NCBI RefSeq assembly: GCF_017948245.1
Contig: NZ_CP072866.1
Location: 186,001 to 250,000, forward strand
Length of the DNA stretch: 64,000 nucleotides
From: Rhizobium sp. NLR16a
GTDB taxonomy: Bacteria; Pseudomonadota; Alphaproteobacteria; Rhizobiales; Rhizobiaceae
Reading direction: 5' to 3'
Shown here in pieces: positions 9,371-18,512 of the stretch. The notes beneath the pieces were generated by a model that was not told the origin of the DNA, did not search any database, and saw nothing but the letters and a program-made list of their open reading frames with translations. The translations under genes and the position numbers were made by a program. Each line of letters starts with the position of its first letter. The first letter of the stretch is position 1.

Positions 9371-9596
9371 GAGGAAGGGGTGGACTCGGCCAAGACCATG
9401 GCGACGAAGGCCCAGGAGGAGGCGAATGCTGCCAACTCTCGTTCTCTCCCTCAATCTCGACATCGGCCGGCTGACCATAATCACGCTGATCGGCCGGATC
9501 GCTGCAAGCATGAGCGATCTGGCAGAGGGCAATCTCGACGCCGACATTCCCTTCACCGACCGGCCTGACGAGATCGGCCGCGTGGCTTTCACCGGC
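9371..9596 (+). pseudogene. Relic of a methyl-accepting chemotaxis protein (HAMP region)
   Basis: Two adjacent frames encode chemoreceptor-like pieces that no longer join. One, from 9371, reads EEGVDSAKTMATKAQEEANA. The other, from about 9427, reads RIAASMSDLAEGNLDADIPF and then TDRPDEIGRVA, a clear HAMP linker. Neither has a membrane segment before it or a signalling domain after it, and the frame runs into the 3' end of the opposite-strand lactonase gene. This is best read as a frameshifted fragment left by a deletion. Confidence 0.55.
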
Positions 9597-10511
9597 TTAC
9601 GGTCGTTGGGCGCCCGTCGCGGCAACGTAGACGGAATAGAGTGAACGTGTTGCGGCGATGAACAGACGGTTGCGTCCGGGGCCGCCGAAGGTGAGGTTGG
9701 CGACGGTCTGAGGGACACGGATCTTGCCGATCAGCTTGCCTGTCGGATCGAAGCAGTGCACGCCATCACCGGCACTGGACCAAAGGTTCCCCTTCACGTC
9801 AGTGCGGATACCGTCCGGGATACCGTTGTCGATGAGGCAGAAGACGCGGCCGTTCACAAGCCTGCTGCCGTCGACTACGTCGAAGGCGCGGATCTGACGT
9901 GGCAGGCTTTCGTCGTGGCTTGCCGCCGAATCCGCGACGTAGAGGATCGTCTCGTCAGGTGAGAAAGCGAGGCCGTTCGGCTGGATGAAATCCGTGACGA
10001 CGGCCGCAAGTTTGCCGGTGGCCGGATCAAGCCGGTAGACGTTGCGCGTCGCCTGCTCGGGCTCGGCCTGATAGCCTTCATAATTCGACATGATGCCGTA
10101 GGTTGGATCGGTGAACCAGATCGTGCCGTCCGATTTCACCACCACGTCGTTCGGCGAATTGAGCCGCGCGCCTTCGAAATGGTCGGCGAGCACGGTGATC
10201 GAACCGTCGATCTCGGTGCGCGTGACGCGGCGCCCGCCATGTTCGCAGGAGATGAGTCGGCCCTGGCGGTCGCGCGTGTTGCCGTTGGTGAAGTTGGATG
10301 GTTGCCGGTAGATGGAGACGCCGCCTTCGGGCGCCCATCGCAGCATACGCTGGTTGGGAATGTCGCTCCACAGAAGCTGGTTCGCATCGTTGAACCAGAC
10401 AGGACCCTCCGCCCAGCGGCAGCCGGAATAGAGTTCGTCGAGGCCGGCGCTGGTGACGATCAACTGCCGGAAGCGCGGGTCGTGGATTTCGTAGATGCTG
10501 GCCTCGGCCAT
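9597..10511 (-). CDS. SMP-30/gluconolactonase-family lactonase
   Basis: A 304-residue beta-propeller of the SMP-30/LRE family, which hydrolyses sugar lactones with a divalent metal. Metal and active-site features are the glutamate in CRWAEGPVWF, the asparagine in LNSPNDVVV, and FSPDETILYVADSAASHD. The ATG at 10511 (MAEASIYEIHD) was chosen because the longer open frame upstream is only a shadow of the permease gene. It is the last gene of the sugar ABC operon, 14 bases after the second permease. An operon-encoded lactonase suggests the imported sugar is oxidised to an aldonolactone; this is inference. Confidence 0.85.
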   Translation of the reverse strand: MAEASIYEIHDPRFRQLIVTSAGLDELYSGCRWAEGPVWFNDANQLLWSDIPNQRMLRWAPEGGVSIYRQPSNFTNGNTRDRQGRLISCEHGGRRVTRTEIDGSITVLADHFEGARLNSPNDVVVKSDGTIWFTDPTYGIMSNYEGYQAEPEQATRNVYRLDPATGKLAAVVTDFIQPNGLAFSPDETILYVADSAASHDESLPRQIRAFDVVDGSRLVNGRVFCLIDNGIPDGIRTDVKGNLWSSAGDGVHCFDPTGKLIGKIRVPQTVANLTFGGPGRNRLFIAATRSLYSVYVAATGAQRP

Positions 10512-10525
10512 GGCAGTTTCCCTGT

Positions 10526-11476
10526 TTATCGCATGCCGGCCCGGCGGCCGCCGGCGAGCATGATCACGCTGATGATGATGAGGCCGGTCATCATGAGGCG
10601 GATGCCCGCGCCGAACCCATAGGTGTTGAGCATGGAAACGACCAGGAACATGAAGAGCGACGCGCCCCAGATGCCCGGTACGTTGGAATCGCCGCCGGCC
10701 ACCGCCGTGCCGCCGATCACGACGACGGCGATCGAGGTCAGCAGATATTCCGAGCCCATGTTGAGTGCTGCGCCGCCCGAGAAGCAGGCGAGCAGGTAGC
10801 CCGCGACGGATGCAAGTACGGCGCAGAAGAGGTAGGTGACGAAGCGCGTGCCGTCGACCGGAATGCCGGCCATGCGTGAGGCGGGCATGCTCTGGCCGAT
10901 CGCCGAGATCCAGCGCCCGTAGATCGTCTTCTCGAGCAGGAACCAGGCGAGCAGCGAGATGAGGAGCGCGACGATCGCGACGTTCGGTACGCCGAGCGTG
11001 TTCGTGGTAGTGAATTCCGCAAGCATGCTCGGAGGTTTGATGCGCAAGCCGCGGTTTGTCCAGATTGCCGCCGATTGCACGATAAAGCTCATGGAAAGCG
11101 TGGCGATGATCGGCGGAATGCGGAGCGCCTTGATCAGCGCGTAGTTGCCGAGGCCGACGACGAGGCCAATGAGGAGGGCGACAAGAAAGCCGGGCAGGAT
11201 CAAGCCGTTTTGCACGTTCATCAGCTTCAGCGCCACCGTGCCGGCTAGTGTCATGGTGGCGGGGACCGACAGATCGATATTGCCGGGACCGAGCGTGATG
11301 ACGAACATTTGGCCGATGCCGACGATCACCGAGAAGGCGGCGAAAGTGAGGGCTGCCTGCGACAGGCCGAGCGTACTGGCGCCGAGGGTCACCATGATCG
11401 TCAGGAACCAGACGATGAAAGCGGCAAACCATGACCAGATCCAGGGTTTGCCGAAAAGGCTGAGGAGGGGAGTCAT
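10526..11476 (-). CDS. Sugar ABC transporter permease (second)
   Basis: A 316-residue permease of the ribose/xylose (BPD_transp_2) family with about eight to ten membrane helices. A typical signature is IVGIGQMFVITLGPGNIDLSVPATM and the late GGTAVAGGDSNVPGIWGAS. Its start overlaps the stop of the preceding permease (ATGA-type, 11476 against 11473), so the two are translationally coupled and probably form the heterodimeric channel of one importer. Confidence 0.9.
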   Translation of the reverse strand: MTPLLSLFGKPWIWSWFAAFIVWFLTIMVTLGASTLGLSQAALTFAAFSVIVGIGQMFVITLGPGNIDLSVPATMTLAGTVALKLMNVQNGLILPGFLVALLIGLVVGLGNYALIKALRIPPIIATLSMSFIVQSAAIWTNRGLRIKPPSMLAEFTTTNTLGVPNVAIVALLISLLAWFLLEKTIYGRWISAIGQSMPASRMAGIPVDGTRFVTYLFCAVLASVAGYLLACFSGGAALNMGSEYLLTSIAVVVIGGTAVAGGDSNVPGIWGASLFMFLVVSMLNTYGFGAGIRLMMTGLIIISVIMLAGGRRAGMR

Positions 11477-12423
11477 CGGCGGCGTTTCTCCCGTTTCTCC
11501 AGGCGGTTCAGCATCAGGCGAAGCGCGAGCACGATGATCAGGATCGCGCCCTGGGCTCCGATCTGCCAGTCCGGCGAGATGCGCAGGAAGGACAGGAACG
11601 AGCCGGCGAGGGTCAGCGTCAGCGCGCCGATGACGGCCCCGACGGGGGAGACACGCCCGCCAATGAACTCGCCGCCGCCGAGGATCACGCCGGCAATCGA
11701 CAGCAGCGTGTAACGCAGCGCGATATTGGCGTCTGCCGACGTCGTCAGGCCGACGAGAGCGATACCTGCGAGCACCGCGAAGAAGCCCGCCAGGCCATAG
11801 GCGGCGGCGCGGGCGGCGACGATCGACCAGCCGGCGCGCTCGACCGAGCGCTGGTTGCCGCCGATGCCGCGGATCAGCACGCCGAGCGAAGAGCGCATGA
11901 CGAGAAGATGAGCGACGGCGGCGATGATGATGCTGGCGACGATCGCCATCGGCGCCAGCGGCGGCTTGACGGTCATCAGAGAGCGCACCCAGTCCGGCGC
12001 CTGGCCGCCGGGCGCCGGCAGCAGCAGCACGGCAAGGCCGCCCCAGACGAAGCTCATGCCGAGAGTGACGACAATGGACGGCAGATCGCGCAGGTAGATG
12101 ATGACACCGAGGCCCGCATAGGCCGCGATCGCTCCCGCAAGGATCAGGACGCCGGTCACCGGGTCATCCCGCAGAAAGGTCGCGGTAACGCAAGCGACGA
12201 AGCTGACGAAGGTGCCCATCGACAGATCGAGATCGTTGACCGCCATGACAAGCATCTGAGCGATCGTCGCAAGCGCGATGGGCACCGCCAGGTTGAACAG
12301 CAGATTGAGCCCGACATAGCTCATGGCGCGCGGCTGCAGCCAGAAGACGGCGGCAAGCAGCAGCGTCAGCGACAAGGCGGGAATGGCAAGACGCAAGGCG
12401 TCGGACGACAGCCGGAACGTCAT
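11473..12423 (-). CDS. Sugar ABC transporter permease (first)
   Basis: A 316-residue permease of the same family as its downstream partner. It has many hydrophobic helices and the family motif IAQMLVMAVNDLDLSMGTFVSF, with ILGGGEFIGGRVSPVGAVIGA near the C terminus. The start overlaps the ATPase stop by 4 bases. With the second permease, the double ATPase and the binding protein it makes a complete carbohydrate uptake (CUT2-type) importer. Confidence 0.9.
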   Translation of the reverse strand: MTFRLSSDALRLAIPALSLTLLLAAVFWLQPRAMSYVGLNLLFNLAVPIALATIAQMLVMAVNDLDLSMGTFVSFVACVTATFLRDDPVTGVLILAGAIAAYAGLGVIIYLRDLPSIVVTLGMSFVWGGLAVLLLPAPGGQAPDWVRSLMTVKPPLAPMAIVASIIIAAVAHLLVMRSSLGVLIRGIGGNQRSVERAGWSIVAARAAAYGLAGFFAVLAGIALVGLTTSADANIALRYTLLSIAGVILGGGEFIGGRVSPVGAVIGALTLTLAGSFLSFLRISPDWQIGAQGAILIIVLALRLMLNRLEKREKRRR

Positions 12424-13871
12424 GCAGCCACCCCTTCGAAGGAGGCAGCGATGATATTCGTCTCGTTGACGGCATCGCCGGCGAGTTCGGCGATGATGCG
12501 GCCTTCGCGGAAGACGTAGACGCGGTCGCAGAGCCGCACCTCGTCCATTTCGGTCGAGTACCAGATAAAGGTGCGGCCATGCGCCGCCTCCTCGCGGATA
12601 ATCGCGTAGACCTCCTGCTTGGTGCCGACGTCGACGCCGCGCATCGGATCGTCCATCAGCACGACAGGCGCGCGTGTTGCAAGGGCGCGGGCGAACAGCA
12701 CCTTCTGCTGGTTGCCGCCGGAAAGCGACAGGATAGGGTTTTCCATATCGGGCGTGCGGATATCGATCCGCCGCTTCCAGTCCGTGCCTTTGCTCTCCTC
12801 TTTGTCAGCCAGAATGAGGCCGCGCCGCGACAGGTCACCGAGCGAGGCGACGGAAAAGTTGTGCAAGATGCTCCAAAGTTCGAAAACGCCGTTGAGGCGG
12901 CGGTCGCCGGCGACGAAGGTAACGAGCGGATCGCGCTCGGGCAGCCAATTGCCGGATTGGGCGGCGTGCAGAGCAAGTAGCAGCTCGGTCTGCCCGTGGC
13001 CGGCTAACCCTGCCAGTCCGACGATCTCGCCCTTGCGTGCCGCGAAGGGCAGGCCTCTCGCCTGATGCGACAGAATGACGGGCGCGGTGGATTGTTCGCG
13101 CGCCGCCCGCTGCCCGCTCTCCTCCTTCGCAACGGTGCCCATCGCTTCGACGAGGCCGTGATGGTCGAAGCCCTGCGCCGGCCGTTCGGCGACGACGCGG
13201 CCGTCCTTCATCACGACGATGCGGTCGGAGGTTTCGAGGATCTCGTGCAAGATATGCGAGATGAAGATGACGGCCCCGCCGGTGGCGGTGAAGCGGCGGA
13301 CATGGTCGAGCATCTGGCGGGCAAGGCTCGCATCGAGCGACGAAGTGGGTTCGTCGAGGATGACCAGCCGCGGCGGCGTGCCGGCATCGGAAAAGGCCAT
13401 TGAAATCTCGACCATCTGCCGCTCGGCGATCGAGAGATCGCCGACGGCCCGGCCGCTGTCGATGCCATGGCCCGGAAAGACAGTGTCGAGGCTCTTCTCG
13501 ATGATGTTGGCGGCACGCCTGCGCCAGCCGAAACCGCCGAGATGGCGATGCATGACGCGGGTGTTCTCGACGATGGAGAGATTGGGGCAGAGCGATAGCT
13601 CCTGGAAGACGCAGCGAACGCCGCGGGCGCGCGCCGCATTGATGCCGTAACGCTCCAGCCGCTCGCCGTCGCTCGCCACACTTCCTTCATGCGGCGTCAG
13701 GCCGCCATTGATGACGCTGACGATGGTGGACTTGCCGGCGCCATTGTGCCCGACGAGCCCGACGCATTCGCCCGGCATGACGCGGAGCGTGACGCCGTCG
13801 AGCGCCTTGACCGCGCCGAAACTCACCTTGGCGCCATCGACGGCGATCACCGCCTTCAAAACCTCATCCAT
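12420..13871 (-). CDS. Sugar ABC transporter ATP-binding protein (double ATPase)
   Basis: A 483-residue protein with two ABC domains, as in RbsA/XylG. The first has a standard Walker A (GLVGHNGAGKSTIVSVI), a signature region (GDLSIAERQMVEIS) and Walker B (LVILDEPTSSLD). The second has a changed Walker A region (GLAGLAGHGQTELLLAL), which lacks the GKS/T of a working site, and an intact signature (LSGGNQQKVLFARAL). One impaired site is usual in this subfamily. The length is slightly short for it. It energises import through the two downstream permeases. Confidence 0.9.
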   Translation of the reverse strand: MDEVLKAVIAVDGAKVSFGAVKALDGVTLRVMPGECVGLVGHNGAGKSTIVSVINGGLTPHEGSVASDGERLERYGINAARARGVRCVFQELSLCPNLSIVENTRVMHRHLGGFGWRRRAANIIEKSLDTVFPGHGIDSGRAVGDLSIAERQMVEISMAFSDAGTPPRLVILDEPTSSLDASLARQMLDHVRRFTATGGAVIFISHILHEILETSDRIVVMKDGRVVAERPAQGFDHHGLVEAMGTVAKEESGQRAAREQSTAPVILSHQARGLPFAARKGEIVGLAGLAGHGQTELLLALHAAQSGNWLPERDPLVTFVAGDRRLNGVFELWSILHNFSVASLGDLSRRGLILADKEESKGTDWKRRIDIRTPDMENPILSLSGGNQQKVLFARALATRAPVVLMDDPMRGVDVGTKQEVYAIIREEAAHGRTFIWYSTEMDEVRLCDRVYVFREGRIIAELAGDAVNETNIIAASFEGVAA

Positions 13872-13900
13872 GCTGCCCCGCCATGCCTGCTCGCAAAGAA

Positions 13901-13930
13901 TGCCGCGCGGCCATTTACGGCCGCGCGGCA
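13901..13930 (-). terminator. Perfect hairpin between binding-protein and ATPase genes
   Basis: A 12-bp perfect stem (13901-13912 with 13919-13930) around a 6-base loop, in the 69-base gap after the binding-protein stop. It has no T-run. Such hairpins in ABC operons commonly stabilise the binding-protein message and reduce downstream expression, giving excess binding protein. Confidence 0.65.
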
Positions 13931-13940
13931 GTCGGGAGAG

Positions 13941-14957
13941 TTATTTTGCCGACTCGATGACCTTGATTGCATCAGCCTGCGTGTATTCGACGTTGGCGAC
14001 GCCGCCAGCCTGGGTATTGGCGAGGTTGGCCTCCAGATTGTCCTGGTCGATGCGCAAGAAAGGCACGACGAGATCCTTCTTGACCTGCTTGCCGTCGAGT
14101 ATCTGCTGGGCGACCCAGAAGGCCAGCGTGGAGACGCCGGGCGCGATGGATACGGACATCGTCTCGTAGCCCTTGGCGTCCTTCTGTTCCTTCCACCACT
14201 TCAGCTCGTCTTCGCGGTTGCCCATGATGATGATCGGCATCTTCCGGTCGGTCGCGGCAATCGCCTGCGCGGCGCCATAACCGTCGCCGCCCTGCGTCAC
14301 CACGCCGACGATATCGGGAAGGCTCGGTAGGATGCCGGCAACGGCCTTCTGCGCCACGTCCTGCGCCCAGTCGCCGTGAACCGAGCCGACGACCTTGAAC
14401 TGCGGGTACTGCTTGACGCCTTCGTGGATCCCGGCCGAAATCTCGTCGTCAACGAAGACGCCGGCAAGGCCGCGGATCTCGAGCAGATTGCCGCCCTGGG
14501 GAAGTTTCTTCGACAGATACTCCACCTCGCTGCGGCCCATTTCCTTGAAGTTGACGGCGATGCGCCAAGCGCAGGGTTCGGTCACGATGCCGTCGAAGGA
14601 GACGACGGTAATCCCGGCGTCACAGGCTTCCTTCACTGCGCCGTTCAGCGCTGTCGGCGAGGCGGCGTTCAGCACGATCGCATCATAGCCCTGCAGGATC
14701 ATGTTCTGGATCTGCGCCGCCTGCTCCGTCGCCTGGTTCTCGGCGGTGGTAAAAGGATCGGCTGCGGCGACCACGCCAGCCTTTACGGCTTCGCCCGTCA
14801 CCTTGCCCCAGCTCGTCAGCATGGCCTGGCGCCAGGAGTTTCCGGCATAGTTATTAGAAAGGGCGATCTTCTTGGCCGACGTGTCGGCAAAGGCGGAAAC
14901 GGGCATGGCGGCGCAAGCAATGGCGGCCGATGCCAGAAGCATCTTACGGATTGTCAT
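13941..14957 (-). CDS. Sugar ABC transporter substrate-binding protein
   Basis: A 338-residue periplasmic binding protein of the ribose-binding (peripla_BP_4) type. The N terminus is a clear signal peptide (MTIRKMLLASAAIACAAMPV, cut after SAFA). ATG 14957 is preferred over the in-frame ATG at 14972 because GAGGAAG precedes it. Typical segments are AAQIQNMILQGYDAIVLNAA and VGVVTQGGDGYGAAQAIA. It is the first gene of the minus-strand sugar operon and is divergent from the histidine kinase pair, which probably controls it. The sugar cannot be named from sequence. Confidence 0.9.
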   Translation of the reverse strand: MTIRKMLLASAAIACAAMPVSAFADTSAKKIALSNNYAGNSWRQAMLTSWGKVTGEAVKAGVVAAADPFTTAENQATEQAAQIQNMILQGYDAIVLNAASPTALNGAVKEACDAGITVVSFDGIVTEPCAWRIAVNFKEMGRSEVEYLSKKLPQGGNLLEIRGLAGVFVDDEISAGIHEGVKQYPQFKVVGSVHGDWAQDVAQKAVAGILPSLPDIVGVVTQGGDGYGAAQAIAATDRKMPIIIMGNREDELKWWKEQKDAKGYETMSVSIAPGVSTLAFWVAQQILDGKQVKKDLVVPFLRIDQDNLEANLANTQAGGVANVEYTQADAIKVIESAK

Positions 14958-15120
14958 GTCTTCCTCCCTCATGATCGCGCCGGTCGGCGGGATCGCTTCA
15001 CTCCTGCCGGCTCAAGCGGGCTCCGAGTGAAAATTGTTCTTGCACTGAGCTTCCTCCTCTCAGTAAGGGCAGGATGCGGGAGATCAGCCGGCCTGTACAG
15101 GGGCAAGGCGGCAACTCGTT

Positions 15121-15180
15121 TGCGGGTTTTGCGCAACAAGCTGCGGGTTTATGCAAGACGGCGGCCCATTTGCGGGCGCT
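15121..15180. repeat. 21-bp-spaced repeats upstream of the two-component pair
   Basis: TGCGGGTTT occurs at 15121 and again exactly 21 bases later at 15142, each followed by a TGC-CAA-like stretch; a third TGCGGG lies at 15171. Two-helical-turn spacing in the divergent promoter region between the sugar ABC operon and the kinase gene fits tandem binding of a regulator, most simply the neighbouring response regulator. Confidence 0.5.
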
Positions 15181-15237
15181 TACTGGGAAATGATTGCGGC
15201 GGGTTGAGGAGCCTGTCGTGACGGGGAGGAACTGACA

Positions 15238-16476
15238 ATGCTGCATCTCGCACCGGCAGCCCTGTTCGACCATTATCTCGGCATTTCCCGGTTGCTCGCG
15301 GGCCAGCTCGACTTCCGTTCGGCGATCCGTTCGGTCGCGGCTGAAGTCGCTCACATCATTCCGCACGATCATCTCGACGTCTGCGTGCTGCTCGAGGGCG
15401 GCAACTATCACACGGCCTATGAGACGGGCATCGAGACCGCCTGGGGCGAGATCGCCGGCGCGCCAGTGGTCAACAGCCCCATCCGCTCGCTGCTGCGGGG
15501 TGAGGTCGATTTTCTGCTTTCGGACGATGCCATGAAAGACCCGCGCTTCCATTTCGAGGGCGCCTTCAAGCGGCCGATCGTCGAGCAATCGCTGAGGAGC
15601 CGGCTGCATGTTCCGATGAAGGTGCAAGGTACGATCATCGCAGCACTTTCCTGCTCTTCTCACAGGGCGGGCGTCTATACGATGGAGGACGTCGAGCGCG
15701 CCCGCATCATCGCCGACCTTCTGACACCCTATTTCTTCGCGCTGCAGGCAGCCGAGCAGGCGCAACGCTCGGCGATCGTCGAGGCGGAGGCGCGCGCTCG
15801 CGAGGAGGGGCTGCGTCAGGGCGCGCTGAAGCTGACCGAAGCGCTGGAGCAGGAACGTCAGCGGATCGGCATGGACCTTCACGATCAGACGCTCGCCGAC
15901 CTGACGCGACTTGCTCGCCGGATCGATCGGCTGTCGCGCAACGGCGAGGTGACCCCGGAGGCGCTCGAGCCCGTCTCTCGGTCCTTGCAGCATTGCATGC
16001 AGGATCTGCGGCAGATCATCGAACAGGCAAAACCTTCCGTGCTCCAGCTGTTCGGCCTCGCCCAGGCGATCGAGCATCATCTCGACCGATCGATCCGCGA
16101 CACCGGATCGGGCATCGAATGCGGCCTTACCGACGAGACGAACGGGGCGCTGGAAAGGCTGGAACCGACCGTCAGCGTCGCCTTGTTCCGCATAGCGCAG
16201 GAGGCGATCAATAATGCGGTGCGCCATGCCGCGCCGCTGGCGATCATGGTGCGGCTCGAAGCAGACGACGAACAGCTTTTGATCGAAATCTCCGACGACG
16301 GGACCGGGCTTGCCAAGACGCGGGGACGGATCGGCGGCGGCATCGACAATATGAAGACACGCGCGCGGCTGATCTCGGCGCGCTTCACGATCGGCCCCGG
16401 CCATAATCATCGCGGGACCGCGGTGCGCGTCGTGCTGCCGCTGGCGCCGAACGGCCCGGCGGGCGAGCCAGACTGA
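15238..16476 (+). CDS. GAF-domain sensor histidine kinase
   Basis: A 412-residue soluble kinase with no membrane segments. Residues 1-165 form a GAF-type sensor domain. A coiled linker rich in Glu, Ala and Arg leads into a HisKA_3 dimerisation helix with the phosphorylated histidine in ERQRIGMDLHDQTLADLTRL (about residue 218). The ATPase domain follows, with EAINNAVRHA (N box) and ISDDGTGLAKTRGRIGGGIDNM (G boxes). This is the NarL/DegS class. It is divergent from the sugar ABC operon and sits 13 bases before its response regulator. GGGGAGGAAC precedes the start. Confidence 0.9.
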   Translation: MLHLAPAALFDHYLGISRLLAGQLDFRSAIRSVAAEVAHIIPHDHLDVCVLLEGGNYHTAYETGIETAWGEIAGAPVVNSPIRSLLRGEVDFLLSDDAMKDPRFHFEGAFKRPIVEQSLRSRLHVPMKVQGTIIAALSCSSHRAGVYTMEDVERARIIADLLTPYFFALQAAEQAQRSAIVEAEARAREEGLRQGALKLTEALEQERQRIGMDLHDQTLADLTRLARRIDRLSRNGEVTPEALEPVSRSLQHCMQDLRQIIEQAKPSVLQLFGLAQAIEHHLDRSIRDTGSGIECGLTDETNGALERLEPTVSVALFRIAQEAINNAVRHAAPLAIMVRLEADDEQLLIEISDDGTGLAKTRGRIGGGIDNMKTRARLISARFTIGPGHNHRGTAVRVVLPLAPNGPAGEPD

Positions 16477-16489
16477 GGAGAAAGACACG

Positions 16490-17212
16490 ATGAAGGTTCT
16501 GATCGTCGAGGACGACCCGCTGCACCGGTCCTACCTGCACGAGGCTGTCAACGCCGCCCTGCCGGAATGCGACACGGTGATCGAGGCGGAGAACGGAACC
16601 GTCGGCGAGAAGCTCGCCCGCGACCACAAATCGGCGCATATCGTCATGGATCTGCAGATGGCGAGCCGCAACGGCATCGAGGCGGCGCGGACGATCTGGA
16701 AGGAGCGACCGGAGACCCGTATCCTGTTCTGGTCGAATTATTCGGATGAGGCTTATGTGCGCGGCGTCTCGCGCATTGTGCCGGATGGCGCCGCCTATGG
16801 TTATGTGCTGAAATCCGCCTCTGACGAGCGGTTGAAGCTTGCGTTGCGCTCGATCTTCATCGAGAGCCAGTGTGTCATCGACCGCGAGGTGCGTGGCCTA
16901 CAGCAGAAGAGCCTCGGCCAGACCAACGGCTTCACCGATTCCGAATACGAGATCCTCGTCGACATAGCCCTCGGTCTAACCGACCGGGCCATCGCCAAAC
17001 GCCGGAGCCTGTCGCTGCGCAGCGTGCAGAACCGCCTGCAGCAGCTCTACGACAAGCTCGACGTCTATCAGACGGCTGGCGACGACCACGAGGACGGCCG
17101 CTTCAATCTCCGCGCCCGCGCTGTCACGATTGCTTTATTGCGTAAACTTCTGAACTACAGCGCTCTGGAACGGGCTGAGGCGGAGCTGCAGGAATGGCTC
17201 GACGGAAAGTAG
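16490..17212 (+). CDS. Response regulator, LuxR/NarL-type
   Basis: A 240-residue two-domain regulator. The receiver domain begins MKVLIVEDDPLHRSYL with the acidic pair, the phosphoacceptor aspartate is in AHIVMDLQMA (about residue 54), and the conserved lysine is in YVLKSASDER. The C-terminal helix-turn-helix (FTDSEYEILVDIALGLTDRA, then IAKRRSLSLRSVQNRLQQLY) is a somewhat divergent LuxR type. It forms a pair with the upstream kinase, which has an AGGAGAAAG ribosome-binding site between them. The likely target is the divergent sugar ABC operon. Confidence 0.88.
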   Translation: MKVLIVEDDPLHRSYLHEAVNAALPECDTVIEAENGTVGEKLARDHKSAHIVMDLQMASRNGIEAARTIWKERPETRILFWSNYSDEAYVRGVSRIVPDGAAYGYVLKSASDERLKLALRSIFIESQCVIDREVRGLQQKSLGQTNGFTDSEYEILVDIALGLTDRAIAKRRSLSLRSVQNRLQQLYDKLDVYQTAGDDHEDGRFNLRARAVTIALLRKLLNYSALERAEAELQEWLDGK

Positions 17213-17340
17213 TCTCCGACGCGGCGTGAATGCGGCAGTAGCGAGGCGTTGCAGTCTCCCATTCCGGCTCGGCCCGCGCTCGTCTGTCGCCAACTGAAAA
17301 AGCCTCGGATCGGTGGTGAGCGCATAGCCAGGGTTCTTGC

Positions 17341-17369
17341 TTGACGCCTAATATACTCGATATCAGAAT
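17341..17369 (+). promoter_or_regulatory. Possible sigma-70-type promoter before the 17.5-kb gene
   Basis: TTGACG (17341-17346) is followed after 17 bases by CAGAAT (17364-17369), a 5/6 and a 4/6 match to the housekeeping consensus, about 130 bases upstream of the GTG at 17497. The rest of the 284-base gap shows nothing else. Confidence 0.35.
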
Positions 17370-17496
17370 CGCGGGGTCGAGGTGAGTCGACGGCGCCCGC
17401 TTTGACATCGTTGCTCGCCTTGGAAGGACGTGGCGCAGCGGCTGATTGGCCGTTCGCCGGCCAACGCCGCTGGTCGCAAGTGTGCGAGGTGACGCC

Positions 17497-18447
17497 GTGG
17501 ATAAAGTGTTCTCAGCAGTCCCTCCTCCTCGTGGCAGCCCACCCCGGCAGTGGAAGTTCCCATTGCGGAGCCGCCGCCGCTGGCTTTTTTGGTCGGCGCT
17601 TTCAATATCCATTTTACTTCTTGCAGGCACCGCTGTTCTTTACCGTGAAATCCGCCACTCCGCAGGCCCGGTTCAGCACTTTGAGTATGCAGGCCTCGAT
17701 AAGGCAGCCCGACCATCACCCGTAGCTGCCGACTCCCATGCGTCGGCTCCTTCTGCTCTTCCGCCGATGCCCATTTCGCGGCATCTGATGGAGCTTCCAA
17801 AGCTCGATTTGGCAAGTCAGTTTCTGCGGATGTGGCTGGTCTCAGGCGCGAATATTTGTGGCGCTCTTCGAGAGGCCGGCATCGAGGTGAGCGAATGGAA
17901 AGCCGCATCGATGCGCAATCGCGATTATGAATGTTATTTTCAGCGCATCTACGAACGGGACGAGGTGCGGCCGCTCAGCTCTACCTTCCTCAGGGTTCGT
18001 GGAGATGAAGCGGGTGATATTGTTGAGATCCGCGCCAAGATCGTCGGGCCGGCGATTGACGCTGAGGGGCGCCTCGCCCCTGATGTGCTGCGCATTTTCG
18101 AGATCATTGTGAAGCAGGCGTGCTGGCGCGATTTTGAAGATGCGCTTGCGTCGATCCGAAGCCTTCGCCAGGTAGAGACCGAGCGATTTGGCTCTTATCT
18201 CAGCTTCACGCTCGAAGCCGGCAGCAAAAACATTTTTAATTTTGCTCTTGGTCTCAAGGCGGCTCCGGGCTCGCAGGCAAGGACCAGGGCGTATTTTTCG
18301 GCAGACCGCTGGCTGGCCACGACGGATCCGCGCGTCCCGCAAACGTCATCCGCATCGACCGGATCGGCGCGTTCAGATCGGCCAATGGCACTCACTGGCG
18401 GAGCAAGTGCCGGTTCCGATCCAAGACCAAGCCGGAACTGCGGCTGA
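17497..18447 (+). CDS. Membrane-anchored protein of unknown function (DUF6030-like)
   Basis: About 316 residues. After a basic N terminus there is one membrane segment (RRRWLFWSALSISILLLAG), then a proline- and alanine-rich linker and a globular extracytoplasmic domain (LPKLDLASQFLRMWLVSGAN onward). It resembles a rhizobial family annotated DUF6030; I do not know a function. GTG 17497 was chosen because GAGGTG precedes it. From about 18330 the codon pattern in this frame weakens, while the frame shifted by two bases (VIRIDRIGAFRSANGTHWRS) looks coding and stays open to the end of the gene and beyond. A 3' frameshift is therefore likely. Confidence 0.55.
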   Translation: MDKVFSAVPPPRGSPPRQWKFPLRSRRRWLFWSALSISILLLAGTAVLYREIRHSAGPVQHFEYAGLDKAARPSPVAADSHASAPSALPPMPISRHLMELPKLDLASQFLRMWLVSGANICGALREAGIEVSEWKAASMRNRDYECYFQRIYERDEVRPLSSTFLRVRGDEAGDIVEIRAKIVGPAIDAEGRLAPDVLRIFEIIVKQACWRDFEDALASIRSLRQVETERFGSYLSFTLEAGSKNIFNFALGLKAAPGSQARTRAYFSADRWLATTDPRVPQTSSASTGSARSDRPMALTGGASAGSDPRPSRNCG

Positions 18448-18512
18448 GCACCAAAGCCCCCAGTGTTGTGAATAGGGAAAGTGGACCCGCCTCGGGTATG
18501 CGCGGCAACGGA

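Noticed and set aside
10512..11432. N-terminal extension fusing the lactonase to an upstream reading frame
   Set aside because: The extra 307 codons are an out-of-frame shadow of the permease gene; the lactonase starts at 10511.
14998..16488. 496-codon minus-strand open frame opposite the histidine kinase
   Set aside because: Shadow; the plus-strand kinase has GAF, H-box and ATPase motifs.
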